Shown here in pieces: positions 12,965-22,989 of a DNA stretch of 64,000 nt. Every line of letters begins with the position of its first letter. The first letter of the stretch is position 1. Source of the DNA: Sphagnum compactum (taxonomy: Eukaryota > Bryophyta > Sphagnopsida > Sphagnales); assembly GCA_965153455.1 (NCBI GenBank), contig OZ234502.1:971267-1035266 (forward strand). Direction: 5' to 3'. Under the pieces are notes generated by a model. The model made no database searches. It saw nothing but the letters and a program-made list of their open reading frames with translations, and had not been told where the DNA came from. A program made the position numbers and the translations under genes.

Positions 12965-12976
12965 ATTTTGATATCA
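12965..12976 (-). other. Decayed Copia primer-binding site
   Basis: The minus strand reads TGATATCAAAAT immediately after the LTR end (..TTCAACA). The usual plant Copia site complementary to initiator tRNA-Met is TGGTATCAGAGC. The four differences are all G-to-A or C-to-T transitions, as expected from decay of methylated cytosines. Confidence 0.6.
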
Positions 12977-13547
12977 TGTTGAAAATTGACAATGAAAGAA
13001 TAGAGATGAATGAAAACACAAATTTATAATCACTACAACAAAGATGTCCCTGTACATGACCAAATGATTTCATTGAATTTTAAATGAATTCATTGGTCTT
13101 AGTGAATGGGACCTAGTGAGGATGAAATGAATTCACTATTAGACTAATGAACCAAGTGAATGGGACCTAATGGAGATGAAGTGAATTCACTAGACTAATG
13201 AACCGGGACTATTGAACTGCACTCACATTTTGTAGTAATGAATGCTCTCTTTACTAACTTTAAGATCACACAAGTTATTATAAACTTTATGATTCATCTT
13301 TGAGCTTTTACTTAATATTAACAAAGAGTGAACATCCCACATACAAATATTACCTTCCTTAATGTTACATGCAAACAACACATGCTCAAAATCATTATCT
13401 CATGCAAGTAAGGTGAACGTAAAATGTAATGAGATATTTAACTAACCTTTACTCAAGTATCTTATAGTTCCACAAAAGTTAAATGCACGAAACAAAAATT
13501 ATTTAAACTAAAAAACAACTTGATAAAAGGAAGTTGATAAAATCATG
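12977..13547 (-). repeat. Copia 5' LTR (minus strand), carrying a MITE
   Basis: Begins (plus strand) with TGTTGAAAATTGACA next to the primer-binding site and runs to where a second MITE-like sequence starts at 13548. Its upper part is related to 1630-1695. A MITE occupies 13031-13239 inside it. The upper terminus is not visible, probably removed by the second insertion. Confidence 0.55.
13031..13239. mobile_element. MITE with ACTACAA-type terminal inverted repeats
   Basis: Starts CACTACAACAAAGATGT and ends ACATTTTGTAGTAATG, giving short inverted ends ACTACAA/TTGTAGT like CACTA-type or similar MITEs. AAT flanks both ends and could be a 3-bp target duplication. The interior has two copies of a unit of about 60 bp containing AGTGAATGGGACCTA and GAATTCACTA. 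It encodes nothing. Confidence 0.6.
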
Positions 13548-13642
13548 TACTACAACAAAAATGTATAAACCGAGACTAATTAGAAAGTACTGAATTCAGT
13601 GGTCTAGTGAACAAGGACTAATGAATTGCACCCACATTTTGT
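13548..13642. mobile_element. Shorter copy of the ACTACAA MITE
   Basis: Begins TACTACAACAAAAATGT and ends AATTGCACCCACATTTTGTG, matching the ends of the element at 13031-13239 with most of the interior missing. It lies about 400 bp upstream of the asparaginase start codon, so it could sit in that gene's promoter. Confidence 0.55.
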
Positions 13643-14035
13643 GCAAAAGCAGGAGTTGCTTCTGCATAAGTTTTGCTCTTCCAGGCTGCAAGCCATTGGT
13701 TGTTGCTTGCTATATTGGCGAATTTTGGGCAAGTCTATATTGAACCTCCATTTTCACTCTTTCGGTTCCTTGCTTCAGTAACCCTAATGACAACAATCCA
13801 TAGCAAGCACTTCACAGACCATTCTTTCTGGAAAAAAATCTATGTTTTTTCCCACAGAATTTTCTGAGTTTCTTGCAAGAACTCCCACTCCCTGAAAATG
13901 AATTTGGTATCGGCTTTTGGGGTTTGTTGATTTGTGTTTCTGGTAACCTAAAGAAGTATTACTACTTGAATGTTTTCTTCTTTGATTGTTGGTGGGTTTG
14001 TAGCTCAGAAGAGCACTGTGTCAATATCGGAGGCC

Positions 14036-16188
14036 ATGGGGAGATGGGCCATTGCACTTCAAGGAGGAGCAGGGGACATTTCCACAAGTATGACTGAAGA
14101 AAAAAAGAAGGTGGCAGAGGATGCATTGCATGAGTGTCTCGACATCGGTGTGTCTGCTCTTGAGAACTCAGCCTCTGCTCTTGATGTGGTCGAGAAAGTG
14201 GTGAGTGCTCTGCTCAGTACTCTTTGTTTCAGAGGCTCTAAATGTAGAACTTACAAAACCACATTCTCAAGGTTTCTAGGGTTTTTAGGGTTTAGGGTTT
14301 TTTAAAATTATGATAGATTTTTTTTCTGAAGCTTAGGTTAACATCAAGGAGAATTTTGAAACTCAATGGGCAAATTGGGAGTTTGTGCTCAAAGATCTTC
14401 TTAGCTTATGGGGCTTCATGGCAGCAGGTAAGAGCCTTGGAGGCCAATAAGATCTTCAATGCAGGCTATGGTTCAGTGTTGACGACAAAAGGAACGGTGG
14501 AGATGGAGGCTTGCATCATGGATGGGCATACAAAAGCATGTGGTGCTGTGTCTGGCATCTCGACAGTGCTACATCCCATTTCTCTTGCCCGGTTGGTCAT
14601 GGAAAAAACACCCCATGTGTTCCTTGCATTTGATGGTGCTGAAGCTTTTGCCCGAGAACAGGTCAGTTTGATACCTCATATTTCAGTACCAGTTCTTTGC
14701 AATTTATGATATTCTGCTTTGTATTTGCTCCAGCATTTCATAGAGTTGAGCACATAGGTACTGCTGCAGCTTGCTCAATCCTGGTTGTTGTGATGACAAC
14801 AACCTGGAGGGTGAAGAGGCAGACTTAGGTCACATTTGTTTGTAGATGGAGACAGATCCTCTCCTGCTTAACTTACAAGGTGAAGGTACTTCTGGAGATA
14901 TATCACAGGTCATTTGTGTGAGAGTAAGCATTGATGTTACCAAGATTTTCTCCAAGATGTGAGTGTCATTGTTTTGGAACAAGATGTGTTCAGTGCAAAA
15001 GGGTTCTTTTTTTCCCCTGAGCATTTCACATGGTGAACCTTTGTGTGTTTCGCAGGGTGTTGAAACTGTAAAGAATGAGTACTTCATAACTGTGGAAAAT
15101 AAGGAACGACTCAAGAATATCCACTTGGCTAACATTGATGCCGAGGTAAATTTCACATCTCTTGCATGCACACATTAAAATGCTATTAGGAGCAGAAATC
15201 ATCCCACAAATTAGAATTGAAACTTGTTGTGAAGACTTTTTATTGAGGTAAACATGAATTGTACACTTTGTGAATTGGAAACAGTTGAGTGAAGAACAAT
15301 CTTGGGTGGACAGGGTAGCTGGGACAAAACTGAACAATCTCTATGCCAGAAATTGATGTACTGATATGATGACAGCCATGTGCTTATCCTCCAGGCAAGA
15401 CTTGCTGCTCCAGCCACCATTCTGAAAGCTGAATTTGAAACTGTTGGGTGTGTTGCTATGGACATCTATGGCAACTGTGCTGCAGCCACATCCACTGGAG
15501 GCTTTGTGAACAAAATGGTTGGTCGCATTGGTAAGCTTCCTCCCTCCTCTCCATGGCACTATGAATTTCTTCCTCTGCAATTGACACTCTAGATACCATT
15601 GTTCTTTTGTCTCAAAGCTGATTTGTACAAATTCAGCTAGCCTTCCTGCTGATAGCATATTCAGTGGAGAAGATGATAGAAATGCAATTGACAAAGGTCA
15701 CAAATCCTGTGAATCCCATAACAGCATGTGAAACCCAGCTGACTGTTGTGGGTTTGATTGATGAATTCTCCTGATATTTCTACAACTGCATGAAATGAAA
15801 TGTAATCAGTTGTTAGAGATATTACGATCATGGCCGTGGAAAGTTTCTTCTTACATCAAACTTGGCTCTCTTCAACTGGGCAGGTGATACACCTCTAGTG
15901 GGTGCAGGGACATATGCCAACAATTTGTGTGCTATTTCAGCAACTGGCAGAGGAGAAGAACTCATCAAAGAAACAGTGGCACGGGAAGTGGCGGCAGTTA
16001 TGGAGTATAAGGAAGTGGGTTTGGTAGAGGCAGTAGACTATGTAATACACAAGAGGTTGCAAAAGACCATGGGTGGGTTGGTGGCAGTATCTTCCACCGG
16101 AGATGTAGCTATGGCATTCAATACTACTGGCATGTTCCGAGCTTGTGCCAAAGAAGGTGGACCAAGGGAAATTGGTATTTGGCATTGA
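14036..16188 (+). CDS. Isoaspartyl peptidase/L-asparaginase (Ntn-hydrolase), five exons
   Basis: Exons: 14036-14200, 14428-14661, 15056-15145, 15395-15530, 15884-16188; every intron is GT..AG and the joined frame gives 309 residues, close to plant family members (about 315-325). The enzyme releases ammonia from L-asparagine and hydrolyses beta-aspartyl dipeptides after self-cleavage creates an N-terminal Thr nucleophile. Seen: [13 protein letters not shown] (residues 4-16), [19 protein letters not shown] (from 65), [35 protein letters not shown] with Thr179, [16 protein letters not shown] (T197, R207, D210), [16 protein letters not shown] and [11 protein letters not shown] near the C-terminus. 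Odd: Glu replaces the conserved Gly just before Thr179 (GTVG becomes ETVG, codon 15437-15439), and Gln replaces His in HGGAG (codon 14060-14062). An in-frame ATG at 13970 could add 22 residues, but MGRWAIAL fits known starts. Probably expressed; activity uncertain. Confidence 0.93.
15437..15442 (+). other. Autocleavage site of the asparaginase with Gly-to-Glu change
   Basis: GAA ACT encodes Glu178-Thr179. In family members this dipeptide is Gly-Thr, and the peptide bond before Thr is cut autocatalytically. The Thr nucleophile is kept; the small residue before it is not. The site is in the middle of exon 4, away from splice junctions, so it is not an exon-boundary artefact. Confidence 0.75.
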
Positions 16189-16870
16189 ATGATTCAAAAG
16201 GCTACAAATCAAACCTTGAAACTGTTTTTCAGCAAGAAAGGAGGATCTCTAAGTGCTATTGCAATTTGACACTAAAAGTGCAGAAAGTGGAAGAGAAACC
16301 TAAAGTGATTTGGTGCAAATCTGGGAATGTAAGGCAATGGGTCCTTTCAAGACTGAGATTCGGTTAAGGAGAAGTGAACCTTGAATCTTTTCCCGGGATT
16401 CTCCTTTCTGACTTTTCACTACCCTGTTAAACCCTCCTACTTCCACCTCGCAATACCTAGCTAACTACCCATGTAAGTGGGCAATTACCTTAGTTAAGTA
16501 GGTAGGGAATGTAAGTGGTTACTATCTAGGTAGGTAAGGCACTCGATTGCTACTAGGTAGGTAGATACCAGATACGTGTGGATGATTGATACGGAGCTGA
16601 CCACTGTGGTTAGTTCTATGACAGGAATACAACAAAAACGTGTTTCATGTCCACACATCATCCATCCTGCATATTGTGCTGGTGGGTGCTGCTTCACTCT
16701 GGGCAAGTAGGAGGGCTAAAGTCCCCCTCTGTTCTGGATATCCCAAAACCTAACTAGCACCTGGATGTGCCCAATACCTTGAAGCTGCTAACACTGCATT
16801 CAACCTTATTATTGAAATGAAATGAAGAACTATGTAAAATCTCAAGCTTGCAACTTCACCCAATAACAAT
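16189..16870. other. 3' flank of the asparaginase gene
   Basis: Probable 3' UTR and flanking sequence. 16430-16570 contains repeated TAGGTAGG/CTACCTAC words (AAGTAGGTAGGGAATG, CTAGGTAGGTAAGG) of the same flavour as the array at 48.7-49.5 kb. No coding potential recognised. Confidence 0.5.
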
Positions 16871-19150
16871 GTGCATGACAATGTCCATATTTGAATCAAA
16901 TTCACTTACCTTTGGGATTACTATACAAATCAATTTGGATTGAAACACCCAATTTGGATTTGAAATCTCTTCAGTTCCACAACTTTAGGTGCTCTCTATC
17001 TTGCAAAGTACATGATGTAAGTCTAGTTCAACTATGTTATTCAATGCTAGTACTAATACATAAATATAGATTTCTTTAATTCCACAACTTCGGTGACCTA
17101 AACCTAGCAAAGCACATGATGGAGTTCCTCAATTAGCTTCCTCTTCTTACGAGAAAGAGGTGTATTCATGATGAACACCAGTCTTTTTGGTTGGTGATGG
17201 CTCAATCAAAATGGCTCATTGCAAAAAAGAAGAAGAAGGTTGGGAGGCACCCCCCCATCTAATTAATAGAAGTAATATAATAAATACTCTTTGGAGAGAA
17301 GCCTCATGTACTGAGTGGCTTTTGCATTAAGAGCAAACTATGATAATCGTTGGCATCTACCTACTCTTTGTTGCCTTGGCTTCAAGTAATCCTTACAAAT
17401 GTGTTTTTGTAGATCATGGTAATTTTACAATCAGCCCTTTGATTTTCTACTTTTGTATGAAACCAATTGTTTTAACAAGCTAGTTTCTTCTACAAATAAA
17501 TGTGCTATTGCATTGCGTTCATGAACATGTGAACCTTCACTTCAATTGAAACCCCATTTTCATGCCAAGCTTTTGTCCAACTTTTTCCATTTTCAACTAA
17601 AAGTTTATTATTCCACCCCGAATCCAAAAGGCTTGGCATTTTTGGGATGGTTTTCAACAAAGGGATAAACCAATTCTCTTTGAGGCTATGGTTGGCCCAA
17701 ATCAAGATTCCTTCATGAAAGAGAAAACTACATCAAACTCACTTATCCTTGTCATCTTTATGAAGGGCATAACATACTATAACATACTATTCAAATTGTT
17801 GTTGGGTCCATGCATAACTTGTCTCCAAACTTTAGACTTTGTCTTGTAGGCATACATATTTTGAGCAAATTCAATTCAAACTTTGAGCTTTTTTCACAAG
17901 TACTTGTGCATATTTCAAACCTCACATGTTCCATTGGCTTATTAGATCACAATTGCATAAGCAATTTTCAAGATCTGGATGTAATTTTCAAACTTACAAT
18001 CTACGAATGGATTGGCAAAGGTGACATTTCACTTGACCAAGACTTTTTGAAACATTATTGTTCCATCATCTTGACAAGTTCAACCTTCACCTAGGATGCC
18101 ACATAATTTGTTGTGAAGGAGACTTATGGAATCTATCCATTATGGTTAACATGTTCATGGTGTTAAAAAAAATGCCTTTCAACCCCCCTTCAAAGTCACC
18201 TTATTGCATATAATATTCATCATTAGTCCTCCCCCCACTCTTTTTGTGTGATTTCAATTGAAGTCCAATGATCATCATGGAATCATTTTAGTGTGAGTGG
18301 AGATTCAATGTTTGCTCAATCATTTTCTTTTATTTTGCTGGGTGAACATTTGCATGGTTGACTTTTGGTGTCATAGTTGTTGTTTTGGTAAGGTGCATCA
18401 TGTTTAGATACTTGTGATAAATAACATAATTAGAAAAGTTTCAATTAACAATTGGTAGTATATTAACATGATGATTATTGACATAGTTATACAATTATTT
18501 TTTGAAAAGAACACATTCATGATCAATGAGCTTTTGAAATTCAAAAATATGAACTAGTTGGCTAATTGGATTGTTAATAAATTGAAAAATACATACTAAA
18601 TTTCACTCCAAATTGTTAATAATGACTAAGTATACCTTGAATAATAAAGGAAGAATAAAATTAAATGTGGCATTTAAGAAAAAAACCTTAACAAGATGGT
18701 AGTTATGGACTTTTGAATGGTCAAAATTGAACTTTATTTTTAAAAGTTCTTTTGAAATGAATTTTTTTAGTTTCTCAAAAAAATTGTGAATAATGAACAT
18801 GTTTTAAAAATCTTTATTTGGGCTTTCATTAATGTGAACTTTATTGTGTTTTCCTTTTAGAATTTCCAAGTGGAATCCACCATAATAGATGGCATCAATG
18901 AGTTTAAATATAGGTTTTGATTTAAATTTAAAAAGTTTTTAGGTAGGCAAACATTTTATAGTTACAAATTATGATAATGAAAATTTATAAATTAACAACC
19001 ATGTTTGTTTGATCACTTTTAAAATCTTGGTAAGGACTTGTAGGGAATGTTCATTGACAAAAATGAACCATGCAATCATGCATTCACCCTCCTATCCTTA
19101 TTCATGGTAATTTAACATGAATAATTAGAAGAAGGCTTCTTTGGGAAGCA
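16870..19150. other. AT-rich intergenic sequence, no gene recognised
   Basis: Open frames are short and unlike known families in both directions. A frame at 17810-18094 is the longest but has no domain and a composition typical of random AT-rich DNA. A small direct repeat CATAACATACTA occurs at 17767-17790. Confidence 0.5.
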
Positions 19151-19315
19151 CGACAACAAACCTAACTTGACAAGCTATTAACACCCCCAAATCAAGCTGA
19201 ATCATAGGGTTGGCAATGTTTTCACTTGCACATTATGAGTTTGAACCTAAATTCTTTTTGAGGTCCTTGGGTGGAGAAAGGGGCTATACCATTGAGCCAT
19301 CGCCCTTGGGTTAGA
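19150..19315 (-). mobile_element. Probable tRNA-derived SINE
   Basis: The minus strand reads GGGCGATGGCTCAATGGTAT, with an A-box-like TGGCTCAATGG at 19299-19289, then AGGTTCAAACTC, a B-box-like element at 19247-19237, about 40 bp downstream. This pairing and spacing match RNA polymerase III promoters of plant SINEs. The 3' end is uncertain and no poly-A tail or target duplication was identified. A tRNA gene itself is excluded because the anticodon arm does not form. Confidence 0.45.
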
Positions 19316-19319
19316 GGTG

Positions 19320-19935
19320 GTACTTTCAATGACTAAAATTAGTTTGATGCATGCATTCTATGGTTATATGAGAAATTGATGTTATTTTAGATGATGAAAG
19401 TGAAGGATTTATCATGTTTTGTTGATTTTTGTTTGTGAATCAATAAAGATTCAAAAACAGAATTGAATTTTGAATTGTTCCCATTTTACTTATTATTTGA
19501 TTTGTTATTTTGAGCAATATGGAAATATGTTGTTTGCATGAATCCAGTTTTAGTGTTTTTCATTTGAGGAATTTCAAACATGATCCAATTTGGAAATCAA
19601 ATCCCAGTACAGATCTATTCTCCACATTGCAAAGTGCCCAATATCATCAATTGTTCCATATTAATGTTAAGTTGTATAAGCTATTTTTAAAAATGACATG
19701 GTTTAGACAATACATCTCAATTGTGACCTTTTCAAAGAAAGGATTTATTTGGTTAACCTTTAAACATCAAGGAAAGACATAAATACATTAAGAGTGGACC
19801 AAATTGGTGCATTTTTGTCAATTTCATTTGCCTTTATGTTTAGGGGTTAAGATGAGATCACAAAGTATAGTAAACCTTCTATATGGTCTATTTCATCTTT
19901 TCTATTCAAATCTAATATATTAATTCAGTAAGTCT
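19320..19935. other. AT-rich intergenic sequence
   Basis: No conserved coding frame; one 90-codon frame at 19510-19782 resembles nothing known and has no start context or neighbours to support it. Confidence 0.45.
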
Positions 19936-19936
19936 C

Positions 19937-20060
19937 TGTGTCTGTGACGGAGGTTTTGGGGGGTGGGGGAGGGATGTCACCCGGTGAAGCAGCGGGTGAC
20001 AGGGACAGAGGTTTTGGGGGGTGGGTGGAGGGAGGGGGGGGGAGAGGAAGGGGATTTTTT
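19937..20060 (+). repeat. G-rich tandem repeat, G-quadruplex potential
   Basis: The word GACAGAGGTTTTGGGGGGTG (with GACGGAGG in the first copy) occurs twice about 60 bp apart, each followed by long G runs (GGGGGAGGG; GGGTGGAGGGAGGGGGGGG). The plus strand has well over four G-tracts of three or more within short loops. The flanking DNA is strongly AT-rich, so the block stands out. Confidence 0.6.
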
Positions 20061-20181
20061 TGGCCAGTTGTGTTTGGTGTGGAGAGTGGACTGTCCACTG
20101 TTCAATTTCCACTTGGACAGTAGATAGTCACCCTTTCCATGCATGCTTTGTCAAATGTTGTCTTCCTTTCACCCCATTTAA

Positions 20182-20312
20182 GCCGGATGACGGGATGGAT
20201 GAAATGTCCATCCGGTAATAAACGGATGACGGGATGCATGAAATGACCGTCCGGCTTAATTAGACGGATGACGGGATGGATGAAATGTCCGTCCGGCTTA
20301 AATGGATGAAAT
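20182..20312. repeat. Tandem array of hairpin-forming units, period about 40 bp
   Basis: Three units, each starting CGGATGACGGGATGGATG (one with GCATG) and ending near TCCRTCCGG, at about 20183, 20222 and 20263, followed by a fragment. Each unit begins CCGGATG or ACGGATG and ends CATCCGG or CGTCCGG, so every unit can fold back on itself. The minus-strand frame therefore repeats PDGHFIHPVIRL, but this is a consequence of the repeat and not evidence of a protein. Confidence 0.65.
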
Positions 20313-20357
20313 GTTTGGAATCCATCCAGCACGGGGTGGGAAGTTAATTATATATAA

Positions 20358-20495
20358 CAGGGGAAGGGGGGGGGATCAACGGGTTAAAGAATCGGAGTGG
20401 AAAATGCGAAGGACGGGGGGGGGTCGACGGGGTAAAGAACCGGAGTGGGCAATGGGAAGGACCGGGCGGGGGGGAGCTCGACGGGTGCATTATGC
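20358..20495 (+). repeat. Second G-rich tandem repeat
   Basis: A unit of about 54 bp (GGGGGATCAACGGGTTAAAG ... CGGAGTGGAAAATGCGAAGG) is repeated with changes (GTCGACGGGGTAAAG ... CGGAGTGGGCAATGGGAAGG), then a third start GAGCTCGACGGGTGC. G runs of up to nine separate the units. Together with 19937-20060 it brackets the hairpin array. Confidence 0.55.
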
Positions 20496-20577
20496 ACCAG
20501 GTACACACTAGTATGATGGAAACACCAAAATCCTTTTCGACCTCTGTTGAAGATGATGATACCTGAGAAGAAACAAA

Positions 20578-20793
20578 CTAGCTGGAGGTTGTTGTTGTAC
20601 TAGACTTGAAGATGCCAAGAGGGCTTTTACTTTTGCTAAGAGAGGCAAAAGACATCACTGCCTTGAGACTTTTACTCCACCGTTGTTTCATTTTCTTTGA
20701 TTTTCCCATGGTTTTTGATCCCTCTTCATCATCACCATCATTTAGGCTATCCATAGTTAAAACTTCAAACGACACCAACCTCCTGTAAGCCAT
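20578..20793 (-). CDS. Candidate small basic protein, 71 residues (uncertain)
   Basis: The minus-strand frame opens MAYRRLVSFEVL, has an acidic patch (NDGDDEEG), a Lys-rich stretch (KSKKMKQRWSKSLKAV), then ends in Ser/Thr (SSTTTTSS). The composition is unlike the repeat-derived frames nearby, and the region upstream on the minus strand (20800-21060) is C/A-rich like a plant 5' leader. No family is recognised, and a 69-codon frame just upstream (20819-21028) may be leader or chance. It could be a real small gene or an exon of a larger lost gene. Confidence 0.3.
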   Translation of the reverse strand: MAYRRLVSFEVLTMDSLNDGDDEEGSKTMGKSKKMKQRWSKSLKAVMSFASLSKSKSPLGIFKSSTTTTSS

Positions 20794-21029
20794 TATTATT
20801 GTTGTAAGCTCACACTCTTCAATTAGTCTCCAACATCCATGACATTCTTCTCTTCAAAAGATGCTTCCTTAAGTTTTTCCAAAGAATGAAGGGAATGTTT
20901 GTTAGGGCTTTCACACAAAGTAAGCAACAATCAAGTGTGTGGGAGAAGAAATTGTGAGAGTGAGCTACATTGCATTGTTGTTGGTGACCAAAATTGGTGG
21001 TTGAATCTTCGTGTCTTGTGAAAGACACC

Positions 21030-22950
21030 CATTATGTGAATTCATCTATGAATTTGGAGGAAAGAAAGAGAATGAGAAATGGCAATGGTGAATTTTGTGT
21101 GATGTGATGATTTGTGCGAGTATAGAGGGATCTCTTTGGTGGGTGATCATGATCATAATTGTTCTTTTCGAAAATGGTTTATGGCTGTGATCATCAAGGT
21201 TAGTTTTGGTACATGTGTTTGGTTTTTGTTAGGGTTTAAATTTTTTTTGGCATGTTGAAAAAGGTGTAGGGATTGGAAGATCATTAAGAGATGAAATGTT
21301 TGATTGTTCTTTTTTTATTAGAAAAGAAGCTTATGAAGGGTTAGTTAGTTAGTTAGTTGCAATGGGCATTAAGGGTTTGTGGTGTAGATAGTGATGGTGA
21401 TGGAACCTTTGTGAGGCTAATGTACATGTAAGTGAAAGTTTTCCATAGCAGGCAGACACACAAGATGACAATTACGGAAAAAGGAGATGACAATTTAGGG
21501 GAATTAATGCCCTTTCATTTAAGAATGGTCATGGAATAATGAAAACTTCCTCATGATAATTGGAAAGGATTTGTTGAAGTGTGGGCTAAAACACTATAGA
21601 GGGTTTTGCATTAGTTTGGGTTTTTATTTATTTATAAATTTTTTTAAGGGTGGGGTTGCCTCTCGGGTGGTTTTAGGTTGCCCTTTTTTTTAAGGGCGGG
21701 GCTACCCCTTAAGTGGTTTTAGATTTTTATTTATTTATTTAGTTTTTGGGCTTGTGGGTTTCCGTAGGGTAGGCATGCTTCTTGATGGAGGCCTTAGCTC
21801 CTTTAGCTTTTAGACCTCCCCCCGTTTCTAATTTGGGCATGGTTTTTCAAGTGTGCGCTTAGTGTGGCTTTTTTGTCCCTCAAAGGTACCTAGATCAGGG
21901 CTCAACGTGACATCCTTTGTTTTGGCTATAACATTTTGTTTTTGCAACGTGGGATGGCTTGTCACCAAAGACATTGTTAGGTTTTTCAGATTCTACATTT
22001 TGATAGCATCCCTAGCTCCTCAGTCACCCCTTTAGCCCCTTTGCCCTTCGCGAAAACTTGGGCTTGGATTTTGGCATTGGATCCCTTACTACTTTCCATT
22101 TGGATTTTCTTCAACCTCAGTTATACATGCACATTCCTTTTATTTTGTGTCAAGAGGTGCAAGTTGTTTTTTGCTTCCCTTTAGATTGGCTTGCCTAAAA
22201 CCCAATTCATGTGGTTATTTAACATCTATTCCTATTGTTCCCTCAATGGTGTTTTGTTTTTCTTCCTCGTGGTGGAACGACTGGGCATAGGGATATTTGG
22301 TGCGTTTTCAACAATTTTTGTCCAAGGGTTGGGAGGAATTTCAAGCAAAACATCTTTTTTGGGCATGTGCATGTGCATTGGCTTTGTTCTTAGATTATGC
22401 TTTGTCAACAACCCTGCTTCTTCTAGTTTATGCTCTTGTTGTGCCCCCTCTCCATCAGTTAGGATGGAACCTAGCCTTTGGCCATGTCAGGGAGTTTGTA
22501 GTATGGTGAAGGCTTTTACCCCTTTTGTTTTGGCTTTGGTGTCATTATAGTTGATTTATGTATTCCAAGTTTTACATCCTTCGATTTTGGATTCCCCTTG
22601 TTCGAACTCCAAGATGGATTTTTAATCGAACATAAATGTGGAGCTTTCCATGGATTATTTTAGGTCAACTTTCTTACTCGTGTCCCATTTTTCAATAGGC
22701 GGTTCGTTAAACATGGTCTTCAAGAATTCTCAAGATTCTTTCGACCTTGACGATTTAGCTAATGGTTTCATTCAGTTTCAATAGTTGAGTTCCCATGTGG
22801 TTGTTGGCCACATCCCACATTTTGCGGTTTGCATTCTTAGTGTTATTAAACTTTTGGTTTTGGGCAAGCCCTCATGTGACATTTGACTAATTATAGTGGG
22901 TGAGGCACTTTATTGATTAATTGGTATGCTATATGTTTATAGTTTTGTGA
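21030..22950. other. Unassigned stretch, possibly upstream part of the non-LTR element
   Basis: T/G-rich from 21600 on. Repeated phrases GGGTGGGGTTGCCTCTCGGG and GGGCGGGGCTACCCCTTAAG occur at 21640-21710. Frames at 22191-22550 carry hydrophobic composition but no motif I can name. Given the RT remnant that follows, some of this may be decayed N-terminal or 5' UTR sequence of that element. Confidence 0.35.
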
Positions 22951-22989
22951 TGTGTTTTTTTTTCACTTGTCATTACATTAGTTTGGTGT

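Larger units (their letters stand above)
1610..13547 (-). mobile_element. Nested, decayed Ty1/Copia LTR retrotransposon (minus strand)
   Basis: Reading the minus strand from 13.5 kb downward gives the Copia order: LTR, primer-binding site, gag, zinc knuckle, protease, integrase, reverse transcriptase, polypurine tract, LTR. Gag is at 12868-12665, knuckle and protease at 11530-11184, integrase at 9547-8880 and RT at 3800-3386. All parts carry stops and frameshifts. The spacing is far larger than the usual 4-5 kb internal region, because about 5 kb of other transposon debris lies between integrase and RT, and AT-rich DNA lies between protease and integrase. The 3' LTR end is inferred from the purine tract and TG..CA ends, not from a full LTR alignment, so the low-coordinate boundary is approximate. 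It is an old, immobile copy. Confidence 0.75.

Noticed and set aside
13970-14035. Upstream in-frame ATG of the asparaginase as true start
   Set aside because: It would add a hydrophobic 22-residue extension absent from plant cytosolic relatives, and MGRWAIAL at 14036 matches the family N-terminus. Kept only as an alternative.
19237-19299. tRNA gene on the minus strand
   Set aside because: A-box and B-box-like words are present, but acceptor and anticodon stems do not pair; a SINE head is more likely.
20102-20332. Minus-strand frame repeating PDGHFIHPVIRL
   Set aside because: The peptide repeat follows exactly from the 40-bp DNA tandem repeat; there is no start context, conserved domain or flanking gene structure.
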